DNA of 63,186 bases from 4484-232 sp964486555 (GTDB lineage: Bacteria > Thermotogota > Thermotogae > Thermotogales > Thermotogaceae): NCBI GenBank assembly GCA_964486555.1, contig CAZANP010000002.1:1-63186 (forward strand). Reading direction: 5' to 3'. The first letter of the stretch is position 1. Each line of letters begins with the position of its first letter. A program made the position numbers and the translations under genes. This document shows positions 1 through 6,964 of this stretch, piece after piece. Below the pieces are notes generated by a model that saw only the letters and a program-made list of their open reading frames with translations, was not told the DNA's origin and did not search any database.

Positions 1-98
1 TGATAATACCCCATAGAAAAGAATTAGCCAAAGGAACGTTACACGCTATTCTGAAGCAAGCCGGTATCACTCTGGAAGAACTTGAAAAGTATGTTTAA
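1..98 (+). CDS. HicA-like toxin, C-terminal fragment cut by the window edge
   Basis: The frame that starts at base 3 is open from the edge and encodes 31 residues ending in a TAA stop at 96-98. The visible part reads IPHRKELAKGTL followed by a short helix with ILKQAGIT, which matches the end of the HicA (YcfA-like) mRNA interferase fold: a basic strand, then KGTL, then the last helix. HicA toxins cut mRNA and are normally followed by a hicB antitoxin gene. No antitoxin ORF is seen downstream before the opposite-strand lepB operon, so hicB could only lie upstream, outside the window. The catalytic His region is not visible. The family call rests on this short tail only. Confidence 0.6.
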   Translation, partial: IIPHRKELAKGTLHAILKQAGITLEELEKYV

Positions 99-99
99 C

Positions 100-154
100 T
101 CCCATCCCCGGCCCTCCGATTTTCTCCCACACGGGGAGAGGGGATAAGGGAGAA
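100..154. repeat. GC-rich inverted element resembling widespread interspersed repeats
   Basis: A block of C and G runs lies between the hicA-like stop and the lepB terminator. It contains an inverted pair TCTCCC (123-128) and GGGAGA (134-139). Read on the minus strand it gives CCTCTCCCCGTGTGGGAG and then GGAGGGCCGGGGATGGG. This layout recalls the short GAGGG(C)CGGGGTGAGGG-type repeats scattered through many unrelated bacterial genomes. Only one copy was noticed here, so repeat status is inferred from resemblance. It could equally be a terminator remnant for the hicA-like gene. Confidence 0.35.
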
Positions 155-213
155 GATCAATCAAACCTTAGAGGGATGGAAATAAAATCAATTGTAGGTT
201 TCAGAAAAAATAA

Positions 214-235
214 AACCCCCGGAATCCCGGGGGTT
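214..235. terminator. bidirectional intrinsic terminator after lepB and the hicA-like gene
   Basis: A perfect 9-bp stem (AACCCCCGG at 214-222, CCGGGGGTT at 227-235) closes a 4-base loop. T-rich tracts flank it in both directions: ATTTTTT on the plus strand after 235, and TTTTATTTTTT on the minus strand below 214. The lepB stop codon (234-236) overlaps the stem end. It should end both the minus-strand ffh-to-lepB operon and any transcript from the left edge. Confidence 0.85.
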
Positions 236-1178
236 ATTTTTTCTGGACAGGCCCGAAATTACTGAGAGGCCATATCCTGAGAATTGGAGTTCCTATAACG
301 TGATCTTTGGGAACGAAACCGAAAAATCTACAGTCCAAGCTTTCCTTGGAATTGTCTCCCATGAAGAAATAGAAGCCTTTGGGAACCTTTATCGTTATCA
401 ATCCATCTTCATCTCTTTTTATGTAATCCGAAAGCTTGAGATTTGCATAATATCTATTGAAAAACTCGTGATACTCCATTCCCGGTATGTAGTATTTTTC
501 CTTCTTCTCATCAAAAAGAACCAGAGAAGGATCGAAGTAATTCAGGATACCAGGGAGAAATGCCTCACCGTATTCGAGGTCTTCTTCTCCCACCAGAAAC
601 AGGATCATCACAGCCAGATTCCTTCCATATTTTCTTGCAAGATCGTACAGGAAACTTCTGTACGCTTTTTTGTTGCTTCGAAGCTCACTAGCCTTTGCAA
701 GCCATTCATAGAAATGTTCGTATTTGAAGATACCATCCGCTTCGTACCTTATATTCTTTATCCTCTCGGGAACAACACCGTTGACATATAACTTTCCATC
801 CTTTATTTTCAGAACGTCTCCCTCTTTTCCAACGAGCCTTTTCACGTATTTCACGTGTCCTTTGAATCTTCTTGGTGCGAACAGGTCCATGAACTTATCG
901 AAAAGCCGAAGCATTGTCAAAGCTCTTTCATCTACAAAGGGGGACCATATAACAACGATGTCACCTAACTCTGGCTCTTTGACAGTATAGGTTATCTTCT
1001 CTATGAAGAGCCTGTCTCCGATGTTTATAGTTGGGATCATCGAACCTGTTGGAACGAGCATCGTTTCGAAAACGTATAGCCTGATTATGGTTGCCGCGAC
1101 TATGGCGTAGAGAAGTGCTTTGACCCATTCCACGACTTCCTTCTTTATCTTTTCTTTCATTTCACTCTTTTCTTTCAT
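234..1178 (-). CDS. lepB: signal peptidase I with a large internal insertion
   Basis: This 314-residue membrane serine protease removes signal peptides from exported proteins. A transmembrane segment spans about residues 20-38. Then comes the catalytic box PTGSMIPT with Ser46, the strand around GDIVVI, and the general-base box YVKRLVGKEGD with Lys113. The C-terminal box GDNSKESLDCRFFG lies near 275-288. About 110 residues of extra, largely helical sequence sit between the VNG strand and the final box (roughly 140-250). It is the last gene of the ffh operon, one base after rplS. A second Met at codon 7 is a possible start; the SD AAAGGAG serves either. The catalytic residues make the call firm. 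Confidence 0.95.
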   Translation of the reverse strand: MKEKSEMKEKIKKEVVEWVKALLYAIVAATIIRLYVFETMLVPTGSMIPTINIGDRLFIEKITYTVKEPELGDIVVIWSPFVDERALTMLRLFDKFMDLFAPRRFKGHVKYVKRLVGKEGDVLKIKDGKLYVNGVVPERIKNIRYEADGIFKYEHFYEWLAKASELRSNKKAYRSFLYDLARKYGRNLAVMILFLVGEEDLEYGEAFLPGILNYFDPSLVLFDEKKEKYYIPGMEYHEFFNRYYANLKLSDYIKRDEDGLITIKVPKGFYFFMGDNSKESLDCRFFGFVPKDHVIGTPILRIWPLSNFGPVQKK

Positions 1179-1179
1179 T

Positions 1180-1533
1180 TCAATCCTTTCTCTCCTTTAT
1201 CCTGATCTTACCTCTTATACCTCTCAAGTAATAGAGCTTCGCTTTTCTAACCTTCCCTTTTCTCACAACTTCGATTTTCTCAACTGCCGGCGAATGTATC
1301 GGAAAGATCCTCTCAACACCAACACCGCCACTCGCGATCTTTCTGACGGTGAAGGTTCTACTCAAACCGGATCCTCTTATGGAAATAACTATCCCTTGAA
1401 AGATCTGAGTTCTTTCCTTATCTCCTTCTATCACCTTGAGATGAACTTTGACGGTGTCTCCCGGCCTGAACTCAGGTATATCTTTTTTAAGGTAGTTCTT
1501 CTCCACCATTCTCACAACGTGATCCATACTCAT
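1180..1533 (-). CDS. rplS: 50S ribosomal protein L19
   Basis: A 117-residue ribosomal protein that sits at the 30S-50S interface. The sequence shows the typical L19 order: FRPGDTVKVHLKVIEG, the IFQGIVISIRGSG turn, FTVRKIASGGVGVERIFPIHSP, then a basic tail with KAKLYYLRGIRGK. Full length for the family. Its ATG overlaps the stop of the upstream methyltransferase by four bases (ATGA), so translation is probably coupled; Met3 is an alternative start. The rpsP-rimM-trmD-rplS order is a classic bacterial operon, here with a methyltransferase gene inserted before rplS. Confidence 0.97.
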   Translation of the reverse strand: MSMDHVVRMVEKNYLKKDIPEFRPGDTVKVHLKVIEGDKERTQIFQGIVISIRGSGLSRTFTVRKIASGGVGVERIFPIHSPAVEKIEVVRKGKVRKAKLYYLRGIRGKIRIKERKD

Positions 1534-2117
1534 TTCCTCATACCTCCTTTTTGAATCTTCTCCCCTATCAATCTATCGAGGATTATCGCAACAGCCGCTC
1601 GAACAGAGAGATGATTGAAATCCCAATTCCCTCTGATTGGATCGAGAGCGAAATCACACATTCTGAGTATCTCATCCGGCAGTCCCCATCCAGTTCCAAA
1701 GAGTATAAGAACAGGTTTATCCGTTTCAAGAATTATCTTTCTTCCTTCTTCATAAGTTATGGTGTCTGGCCTCTTCTTTGCCGATGTGAAGAACATGATG
1801 GGTCTTTCTCCTTCCTCCTTTTCTATATCTTCGAGAACATCCTCCAGATACCACATTGGTCTTACCAGTTTCAACGCTTCTCCTCTGCTAGGATTGTACC
1901 TTTTCCCAAAACCCTCTTTCCAAAAATTCAAAACTTTGTGTACGATATCCTGCTGCGCGGGAAGGTTGGTGACTATGTAATACCTTTTGATACCGTACGT
2001 CCTGGCAGATCTTGCTATATCGTGTACATCCAGATTCGTGACTGCTGTTGAGATTATAGATCCATCTCTACCTTTTATAGGATAATGTATTAGTGCTATG
2101 TAGATTTTCCCGAGCAT
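1530..2117 (-). CDS. SPOUT-type SAM-dependent RNA methyltransferase (Methyltrn_RNA_4-like)
   Basis: This 195-residue protein looks like the TrmD-neighbouring SPOUT family first seen as T. maritima TM1570. The knotted C-terminal half carries VLILFGTGWGLPDE and a final segment GNWDFNHLSVRAAVAIILDR, where SPOUT enzymes bind SAM. The N-terminus (IYIALIHYPI, TNLDVHDIARSARTYGI) also resembles the SpoU/TrmD class. Substrate and modified base are unknown. It overlaps trmD by 22 bases and rplS by 4, so all three are likely translated together. I am confident of the fold and not of the target RNA. Confidence 0.85.
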   Translation of the reverse strand: MLGKIYIALIHYPIKGRDGSIISTAVTNLDVHDIARSARTYGIKRYYIVTNLPAQQDIVHKVLNFWKEGFGKRYNPSRGEALKLVRPMWYLEDVLEDIEKEEGERPIMFFTSAKKRPDTITYEEGRKIILETDKPVLILFGTGWGLPDEILRMCDFALDPIRGNWDFNHLSVRAAVAIILDRLIGEKIQKGGMRK

Positions 2118-2845
2118 TCCATCAGCTCCCTAACAAGCTTTATTATCGCAATCTTATCCTCTTTATCCAAATCCTTTTTCAAGAAGAGATCGGGTCTTCT
2201 TATTATGGTCTTCAGAATGCTTTCCTTTCTTCTCCAAATCTCTATTTTCTCATGATCTCCACTCAAGAGAATTTCCGGCACTTTCAATCCCCTGTACTCT
2301 CTGGGTCTTGTGTAATTTGGATAATCCAAAAGATCGTTATAAAACGATTCTCTTTTCAAGGATTCCTTATCGACAACTCCTGGTACGAACCTTGAAACAA
2401 CATCTACAATGACCATGGCCGGAATCTCTCCACCTGTTAGAACGTAATCTCCTATGGAGATTTCCTCATCCACCAAATTCATTACTCTTTCGTCTACTCC
2501 TTCGTATCTTCCACACAGAATAACGAGTTTCTCCTTTTTCGCAAGGGCCTTGGCTATTTCATTGTTCAACACTTTTCCCTGAGGTGATGTGAAAACGACA
2601 TAAGGTTTTCCAAATTTTTCCACATATTCATCGTAGAATCTGAAGAAAGGTTCTGGTTTCATGACCATTCCAGGTCCACCGCCAAATGGGTAATCATCGA
2701 CGGTTCTATGTTTGTCCGTTGTATAATCTCTCAAATTCACTACATCTATTACCAATTTACCTTCCTTTATAGCTCTGGCTATGACTCCATACTCTTTAAC
2801 AACCTTTACCATATCTGGAAAAATCGTCACGATGGTTATCCTCAT
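2096..2845 (-). CDS. trmD: tRNA (guanine-37-N1)-methyltransferase
   Basis: TrmD methylates G37 next to the anticodon to prevent +1 frameshifting. The 249-residue protein begins MRITIVTIFPDM, has the proline/glycine loop GGGPGMVMKPEPF, the knot segment CGRYEGVDERV, and SIGDYVLTGGE, all standard TrmD signatures. I chose the ATG at 2845 because it gives the canonical family N-terminus and overlaps the rimM stop as TGATG; an ATG three codons upstream (2854) is also open. The 3' end overlaps the next gene by 22 bases. Identity is secure. Confidence 0.97.
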   Translation of the reverse strand: MRITIVTIFPDMVKVVKEYGVIARAIKEGKLVIDVVNLRDYTTDKHRTVDDYPFGGGPGMVMKPEPFFRFYDEYVEKFGKPYVVFTSPQGKVLNNEIAKALAKKEKLVILCGRYEGVDERVMNLVDEEISIGDYVLTGGEIPAMVIVDVVSRFVPGVVDKESLKRESFYNDLLDYPNYTRPREYRGLKVPEILLSGDHEKIEIWRRKESILKTIIRRPDLFLKKDLDKEDKIAIIKLVRELMECSGKST

Positions 2846-3378
2846 CAGATCCACTCCATCGCTTTCACTGTTATCTTTTTTTCCTCTTTATCGAGTTTTA
2901 CGACGTAACGTTTTATCATGGGAATCAACGTTTCCTTCTTTCCTTTTTTCACAACGAGGACGTCGTTCGCGCCGGTTTCTATGATGTCTGCCACCTTTCC
3001 TAAGCTCTCTCCGCTTTCCAGTACCACTTCACATCCCATAACTTCGTAGAAGTAATATTCGTCCTTTTCGGGTTTGGGAAGCTCGGAAAGCAACACATAT
3101 ACCTTGTACCCTTTAAGCTTTTCAGCGTCTTCTATGGATTCTACCCCTTCAAACTTCACAAGATAAGTCTTTGGGCCTTTCCTCACATTCTTTACCTTTG
3201 CAAGGAGGTACCTTTTCCTTTTCTGATCGTAGAGAAGGACTTCGGAAAGATTCATCAGAACCGTTTTCTGGTTCGTGTACGGATAGAGCTTAACTTCCCC
3301 TTTCAAACCATGTGTATTCACGATCTGTCCTATAGCTATCCTGTCCTTCAAAAGTTCCGAGAGAAAACTTATCATCAT
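2845..3378 (-). CDS. rimM: ribosome maturation factor RimM
   Basis: A 177-residue 30S assembly factor that binds S19 during 16S processing. The N-terminal half (IAIGQIVNTHGLKGEVKLYPYT) is the RimM beta-barrel. The C-terminal PRC-barrel is visible from DEYYFYEVMGCEV through GKVADIIETGANDVLVV to ETLIPMIKRYV. The ATG overlaps the khpA stop (ATGATGA), and its own stop overlaps trmD. Position between an rpsP/KH pair and trmD agrees with the usual operon. Confidence 0.96.
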   Translation of the reverse strand: MMISFLSELLKDRIAIGQIVNTHGLKGEVKLYPYTNQKTVLMNLSEVLLYDQKRKRYLLAKVKNVRKGPKTYLVKFEGVESIEDAEKLKGYKVYVLLSELPKPEKDEYYFYEVMGCEVVLESGESLGKVADIIETGANDVLVVKKGKKETLIPMIKRYVVKLDKEEKKITVKAMEWI

Positions 3379-3602
3379 CTCACCACCCTGAGGGTAAACT
3401 CCTCGGTTCCATCGCTCAGAGAGCTCAGGATTATCTTTATGGACTTTATGGTCCTTCCATCCTTTCCTATGACCTGTCCAACATCCTCTTCGTTCACGAT
3501 TATCTCAAAAACCTTTTTTCCTTCTTCTTCAAATTCCATCACAACTAAATCCTCAGGGTGTTTGACGATACCTTTCAGTATATGCTCAAGTACTTCCTTC
3601 AT
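3375..3602 (-). CDS. khpA: KH-domain RNA-binding protein KhpA (YlqC)
   Basis: A single KH domain with the VIGKDGRTIKSI loop, the GxxG-type motif that contacts RNA. KhpA proteins act with KhpB on cell elongation and sRNA function in Firmicutes; the role in Thermotogales is not shown here. I take the ATG at 3602, which follows AAGGAGGAGAAAG and gives the typical MKEVLEHILKGIVKHPEDL start of 75 residues. A seven-codon longer frame is open but lies inside rpsP. The gene overlaps rpsP by 17 bases. Confidence 0.93.
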   Translation of the reverse strand: MKEVLEHILKGIVKHPEDLVVMEFEEEGKKVFEIIVNEEDVGQVIGKDGRTIKSIKIILSSLSDGTEEFTLRVVR

Positions 3603-3882
3603 CTTTCTCCTCCTTCTTTCCAAATTTTAGTTCATGGAATCTCTTCATGACGCCAAACTTTTTAAAGATGTTTCTCACAGTTTCACTGGGTTGAGCCCCT
3701 TTCAGAAGCCATTCCAAAGCTCTTTCGACGTTGAGCTTCATCTCAGCGGGATCCTTCACAGGATCGTAGTAACCGAGGGATTCGATATAGGCACCATCTC
3801 TCCTCTTCCTGCTGTCCACAACGACTATCCTGTAGAAAGGTCTGTTTCTTCTTCCAAGCCTCGTGAGTCTTATTCTGACCAC
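3586..3882 (-). CDS. rpsP: 30S ribosomal protein S16
   Basis: A 98-residue protein with the canonical S16 opening VRIRLTRLGRRNRPFYRIVVVDSR and the middle motif ESLGYYDPVKDP. The start is GTG at 3880-3882 behind a strong AGAAGGAGGTGCGAGT ribosome site. It lies 15 bases after ffh and overlaps khpA at its charged C-terminal tail (KKEEKDEGST). Full length and typical of the family. Confidence 0.97.
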   Translation of the reverse strand: MVRIRLTRLGRRNRPFYRIVVVDSRKRRDGAYIESLGYYDPVKDPAEMKLNVERALEWLLKGAQPSETVRNIFKKFGVMKRFHELKFGKKEEKDEGST

Positions 3883-3897
3883 ACTCGCACCTCCTTC

Positions 3898-5214
3898 TCA
3901 AAATCCGAATCCTTTTATTCCAAATGGGAGTTTCAATTTTCCCTTTTTCATGCGTTTCATGAGCTCTTTCATCTGCTCGTAAGATTTCAAGAGCTTGTTC
4001 ACGTCCTGTATCGTCGTACCACTGCCTTTTGCAATCCTCTTCTTCCTGCTGTAGTTTATTATTCTTGGGTTTCTCCTTTCTTCTTTGGTCATGGAGTTTA
4101 TTATCGCTTCCATCTTCTTGAATTCCTTCTCTCCCATCTCCAGATCCATCTTCGGGGCACCTGGAAGCATCTCGATTATAGAGGAGATTGGACCTAACTT
4201 CTTGATCTCTTCGAGTTGTTCCTTGAAATCTTCAAGGGTGAACTCAGCTTTCAAAAATTTCTCGGCCGATTTCCTCATCTTCTCCTGGTCCAGCTCTTTC
4301 TCAGCCTTTTCTATGAGCGTTAAGACATCTCCCATTCCAAGGATTCTGCCCGCTATCCTATCTGGATGAAAGGGTTCCAAAGCATCGACCTTTTCCCCAA
4401 CACCTATGAATTTAACGGGTTTACCCGTTACGTACTTTATCGATAATATGACGCCACCTCTTGCATCGCCGTCCATCTTCGTTACGATGAACCCCGTGAG
4501 ATCCAGTTTCTCATCAAAAGTTTTGGCTGATTTTACAGCATCCTGTCCCATCATGGCATCGACAACTAAGAGAACTTCATCTGGTTTCAAAATCTCTTTC
4601 ACTTTCACAAGTTCATCCATCATTTCCTCATCTATGTGGAGTCTTCCTGCAGTATCGACTATCATGACATCGTAACCCGTATCCTTCGAATGCTCAATCG
4701 CAGATTCGACTATCTTGAACGGATTCTTTCTATCCCCTGTATGAACAGGAACGTTCACAACGCTACCAAGTTTCACAAGCTGATCTATCGCAGCGGGTCT
4801 GTAAACATCCGCCGCAACGAGTATGGGATTTCTTCCCTGTTTTTTCAAAAACAGCGCCAGCTTTGCACACGTTGTTGTTTTTCCACTTCCCTGAAGTCCA
4901 ACTATCATGATGGGAGAAGGCCTGTGTATTAGCTTCAGCGGTTCGTTACTCTCCCCCATTATTCTTATTAGCTCATCCCTTATGATCTTTATGAACATCT
5001 GGTCCGGTGTGAAACTCTTCAAAACTTCCTCTCCTAACGCCTTTTCCTTGACGGCTTCTATGAAGTCTTTAACGACTTTGTAGTTGACATCGGCTTCAAG
5101 GAGCGATAGCTTCACCTGTCTTACCGCTTCCTGAATGTTCTTCTCCGTTAATCTTCCCTTTCCCGTTAGAGCTCGAAAAACCCTGGAAAGTTTCTCTTGA
5201 AGGTTTTCAAACAT
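3898..5214 (-). CDS. ffh: signal recognition particle GTPase Ffh
   Basis: The protein part of SRP, which targets nascent membrane and secreted proteins to the translocon with FtsY. In order: the N-domain helix bundle, then the G domain with GLQGSGKTTTCAKLA (G1), DTAGRLHIDEEMM (G3), TKMDGDARGG (G4) and GVGEKVDALEPFHPDRIAGRILGMGD, then the methionine-rich M domain whose RNA-binding segment holds IIxSMTKEERRNP and GSGTTIQDVNKLLKSYEQM. I place the start at 5214 (MFENLQEKL) after GGAGGTGCAACG; a 13-codon longer open frame has no such site. It is first in the operon, under the promoter at 5242-5270. Confidence 0.97.
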   Translation of the reverse strand: MFENLQEKLSRVFRALTGKGRLTEKNIQEAVRQVKLSLLEADVNYKVVKDFIEAVKEKALGEEVLKSFTPDQMFIKIIRDELIRIMGESNEPLKLIHRPSPIMIVGLQGSGKTTTCAKLALFLKKQGRNPILVAADVYRPAAIDQLVKLGSVVNVPVHTGDRKNPFKIVESAIEHSKDTGYDVMIVDTAGRLHIDEEMMDELVKVKEILKPDEVLLVVDAMMGQDAVKSAKTFDEKLDLTGFIVTKMDGDARGGVILSIKYVTGKPVKFIGVGEKVDALEPFHPDRIAGRILGMGDVLTLIEKAEKELDQEKMRKSAEKFLKAEFTLEDFKEQLEEIKKLGPISSIIEMLPGAPKMDLEMGEKEFKKMEAIINSMTKEERRNPRIINYSRKKRIAKGSGTTIQDVNKLLKSYEQMKELMKRMKKGKLKLPFGIKGFGF

Positions 5215-5241
5215 CGTTGCACCTCCATTCCGACTTAGAAG

Positions 5242-5270
5242 AATATAAATCAATTGTTATCTAAGATCAA
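5242..5270 (-). promoter_or_regulatory. sigma70-type promoter for the ffh-rpsP-trmD-lepB operon
   Basis: On the minus strand, TTGATC (5265-5270) and TATATT (5242-5247) are separated by exactly 17 bases. They match the consensus at four and five of six positions. The -10 box lies about 27 bases before the ffh start at 5214, leaving a short leader. This is the best promoter in the 5215-5481 intergenic region for the minus strand. Confidence 0.65.
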
Positions 5271-5334
5271 TTAAGGGAAGATTTCTTGTGAAAAAGATGG
5301 GGTAAGAGATGGTTACCAAAAGGTTAACACAAAC

Positions 5335-5357
5335 AGGTGGATTAACTTAATTCACCT
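5335..5357. promoter_or_regulatory. 23-bp imperfect palindrome, candidate operator upstream of cysE
   Basis: The arms AGGTG-ATTAA and TTAAT-CACCT are perfectly complementary around a central C, with one mismatched pair at positions 6 and 18. The site lies about 125 bp before the cysE leader ORF and 120 bp behind the ffh start, in the only sizeable intergenic region nearby. It has no T-run, so a terminator is unlikely. A dimeric regulator site for cysteine genes is a guess from position. Confidence 0.4.
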
Positions 5358-5481
5358 ATTGGCAGTAACATTTTAGAAACAATGATATCCACCTTAATTT
5401 TTTCCCGCAAAAATCTTCTCTGTATCTTAATAATTAGTTCAACATAAATAATATAAAATAAAGGCTGTAGGAGGTGAGATC

Positions 5482-5508
5482 ATGAAGGTGGGATGTGGTA
5501 TACCTTAG
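5482..5508 (+). CDS. leader mini-ORF MKVGCGIP overlapping the cysE start
   Basis: An eight-codon ORF (ATG 5482, TAG 5506-5508) has the only good ribosome site here, TAGGAGGTGAG, with seven bases to its ATG. The cysE ATG at 5493 lies inside it in another frame and 18 bases from that site. Codon 5 is Cys. It could be a coupling or cysteine-sensing leader peptide, or it could mark a one-base sequence error at the true cysE start. No experimental evidence is available. Confidence 0.4.
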   Translation: MKVGCGIP

Positions 5509-6146
5509 AAAAGCTGAAAGAATTCTTTATTGACCTTAAAAATGTATTTTCTGCAATTGGTGAGGATCTATCTTACTACGTTAAGTTGGATCCAGCCTCT
5601 ACCAGTAAATCTCATGTTTTCTTCTTCAATGCCTCTTTCCATGGTTTATTACTTTACAGATTCTCGCATTTCTTTCACAAATGGAAAGTGAAATTTTTAG
5701 CAAGTTTTCTGCACCTCCTTGGGAGGATTCTCTATTCCATGGATATACATCCTTCCGCCGAGATAGAACCGGGAGTGGTGATAGATCATGGTATAGGAGT
5801 TGTTATAGGGGAAACTGCAAAAGTTGGGAAAAGCACTCTCATATATCACGGTGTCACTCTCGGATCCAAGAGTGTCATGAAGGGGAAAAGACATCCCGAT
5901 ATTGGGAGGAACGTTCTTCTCGGCGCTGGGGCAAAGATTCTTGGACCTATAAAGGTGGGAGACAATGCGATTGTGGGAGCGAACGCAGTTGTACTTGAAG
6001 ATGTTCCTTCAAACGTGGTGGTCGTGGGAATACCAGCGAAAATAGTGAAAGTGAGAGGAGGTAGTGAACATGATGGAAAGGTTGATAGGGAGAACACCCC
6101 TTGTGAGGTTGGAAAAGATAGATCCGAGAATATTTTTGAAGCTTGA
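5493..6146 (+). CDS. cysE: serine O-acetyltransferase
   Basis: Transfers acetyl from acetyl-CoA to L-serine, giving O-acetylserine for cysteine synthesis. The 217 residues include an N-terminal helical region, then the left-handed beta-helix hexapeptide repeats: DIHPSAEIEPGVVIDHG, GVVIGETAKVGK, IYHGVTLG, KRHPDIGRNVLLGAGAKILGP and GANAVVLEDVP, with the catalytic-site His in IDHG and in KRHP. A TGA at 5475 in frame forces the start to 5493, far from the ribosome site used by the leader ORF. The C-terminus runs about 25 residues past the usual end into cysK and lacks the terminal Ile that binds CysK in enterobacteria. Enzyme identity is secure; both ends are odd. Confidence 0.92.
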   Translation: MWYTLEKLKEFFIDLKNVFSAIGEDLSYYVKLDPASTSKSHVFFFNASFHGLLLYRFSHFFHKWKVKFLASFLHLLGRILYSMDIHPSAEIEPGVVIDHGIGVVIGETAKVGKSTLIYHGVTLGSKSVMKGKRHPDIGRNVLLGAGAKILGPIKVGDNAIVGANAVVLEDVPSNVVVVGIPAKIVKVRGGSEHDGKVDRENTPCEVGKDRSENIFEA

Positions 6147-6951
6147 GAGGAACAACCCTGGAGGGAGTGTAAAAGACAGGCCGGCACTCTTTATGATCCT
6201 CGATGCTGAAAGGAGAGGGCTTCTTAAAAAAGGAGGAGCGATCGTTGAGCCAACAAGCGGTAACATGGGAATAGCCCTTGCGATGATAGGGATCTATAGG
6301 GGCTATAGGGTCATACTGACCATGCCGGAATCGATGAGTCTTGAAAGAAGAAAGGTTTTGAAAATGCTGGGAGCAGAGCTTGTCCTCACTCCAGCAGATA
6401 AAGGAATGAAAGGGGCGATAGAAGAAGCCTTGAGAATAAAAGAAGAATTGAAAGCCTTCATGCCGAACCAATTTGAAAATCCTGCAAACGTGATGTCTCA
6501 CATCGTGACCACAGGGCCTGAGCTAGCAAGGCAGATGGATTACAGAATAGATTTCTTCGTGGCAGGCGTTGGAACGGGAGGAACCATAACGGGTGTTGGG
6601 AGGGTGTTAAAAAAGATACTGAACGATGTGAAGGTAGTGGCGGTCGAACCTGCAAAATCCCCCGTTCTTTCGGGGGGAGAGCCGGGAAAGCATGGTATTC
6701 AAGGAATAGGTCCTGGGTTCATACCCAAAATACTTGATTTAAGCATCATCGATGAGATCGTGACTGTGACGGAAGAGGAGGCGTTGGAAGGTATGAAACT
6801 ACTCGCTAGAAAAGAAGGGTTGTTCGTTGGTATATCGAGTGGTGCGAATCTGTGGGCTGCGTTGAGAATAGCCGAGAAGATCGGAAGGAAAGATGTTAGA
6901 ATAGTAACGGTAGCACCGGATCATGGAGAAAGGTATATAAGCGTTTTGTGA
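6070..6951 (+). CDS. cysK: cysteine synthase (O-acetylserine sulfhydrylase)
   Basis: A PLP enzyme that makes L-cysteine from O-acetylserine and sulfide. Visible are the PLP lysine in NNPGGSVKDRP (Lys35), the substrate loop EPTSGNMGIALA, the phosphate-binding glycine loop GVGTGGTITGVG, and the PLP N1-contacting serine in GISSGANL. I use the ATG at 6070, eight bases after AGGAGG; a GTG two codons upstream is possible. At 293 residues it is typical. It overlaps cysE by 77 bases, so the two are probably translationally coupled and act in sequence. Confidence 0.95.
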   Translation: MMERLIGRTPLVRLEKIDPRIFLKLERNNPGGSVKDRPALFMILDAERRGLLKKGGAIVEPTSGNMGIALAMIGIYRGYRVILTMPESMSLERRKVLKMLGAELVLTPADKGMKGAIEEALRIKEELKAFMPNQFENPANVMSHIVTTGPELARQMDYRIDFFVAGVGTGGTITGVGRVLKKILNDVKVVAVEPAKSPVLSGGEPGKHGIQGIGPGFIPKILDLSIIDEIVTVTEEEALEGMKLLARKEGLFVGISSGANLWAALRIAEKIGRKDVRIVTVAPDHGERYISVL

Positions 6952-6964
6952 ATGGAGGGAAAGT

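Noticed and set aside
5215..5253. 13-codon N-terminal extension of ffh
   Set aside because: The strong ribosome site GGAGGTGCAACG lies inside the extension, just before MFENLQEKL, the usual Ffh start.
5947..6501. 184-codon open frame on the minus strand across the cysE/cysK junction
   Set aside because: It lies opposite two clear enzymes, has an odd His/Phe/Ser-rich composition and no motif or ribosome site.
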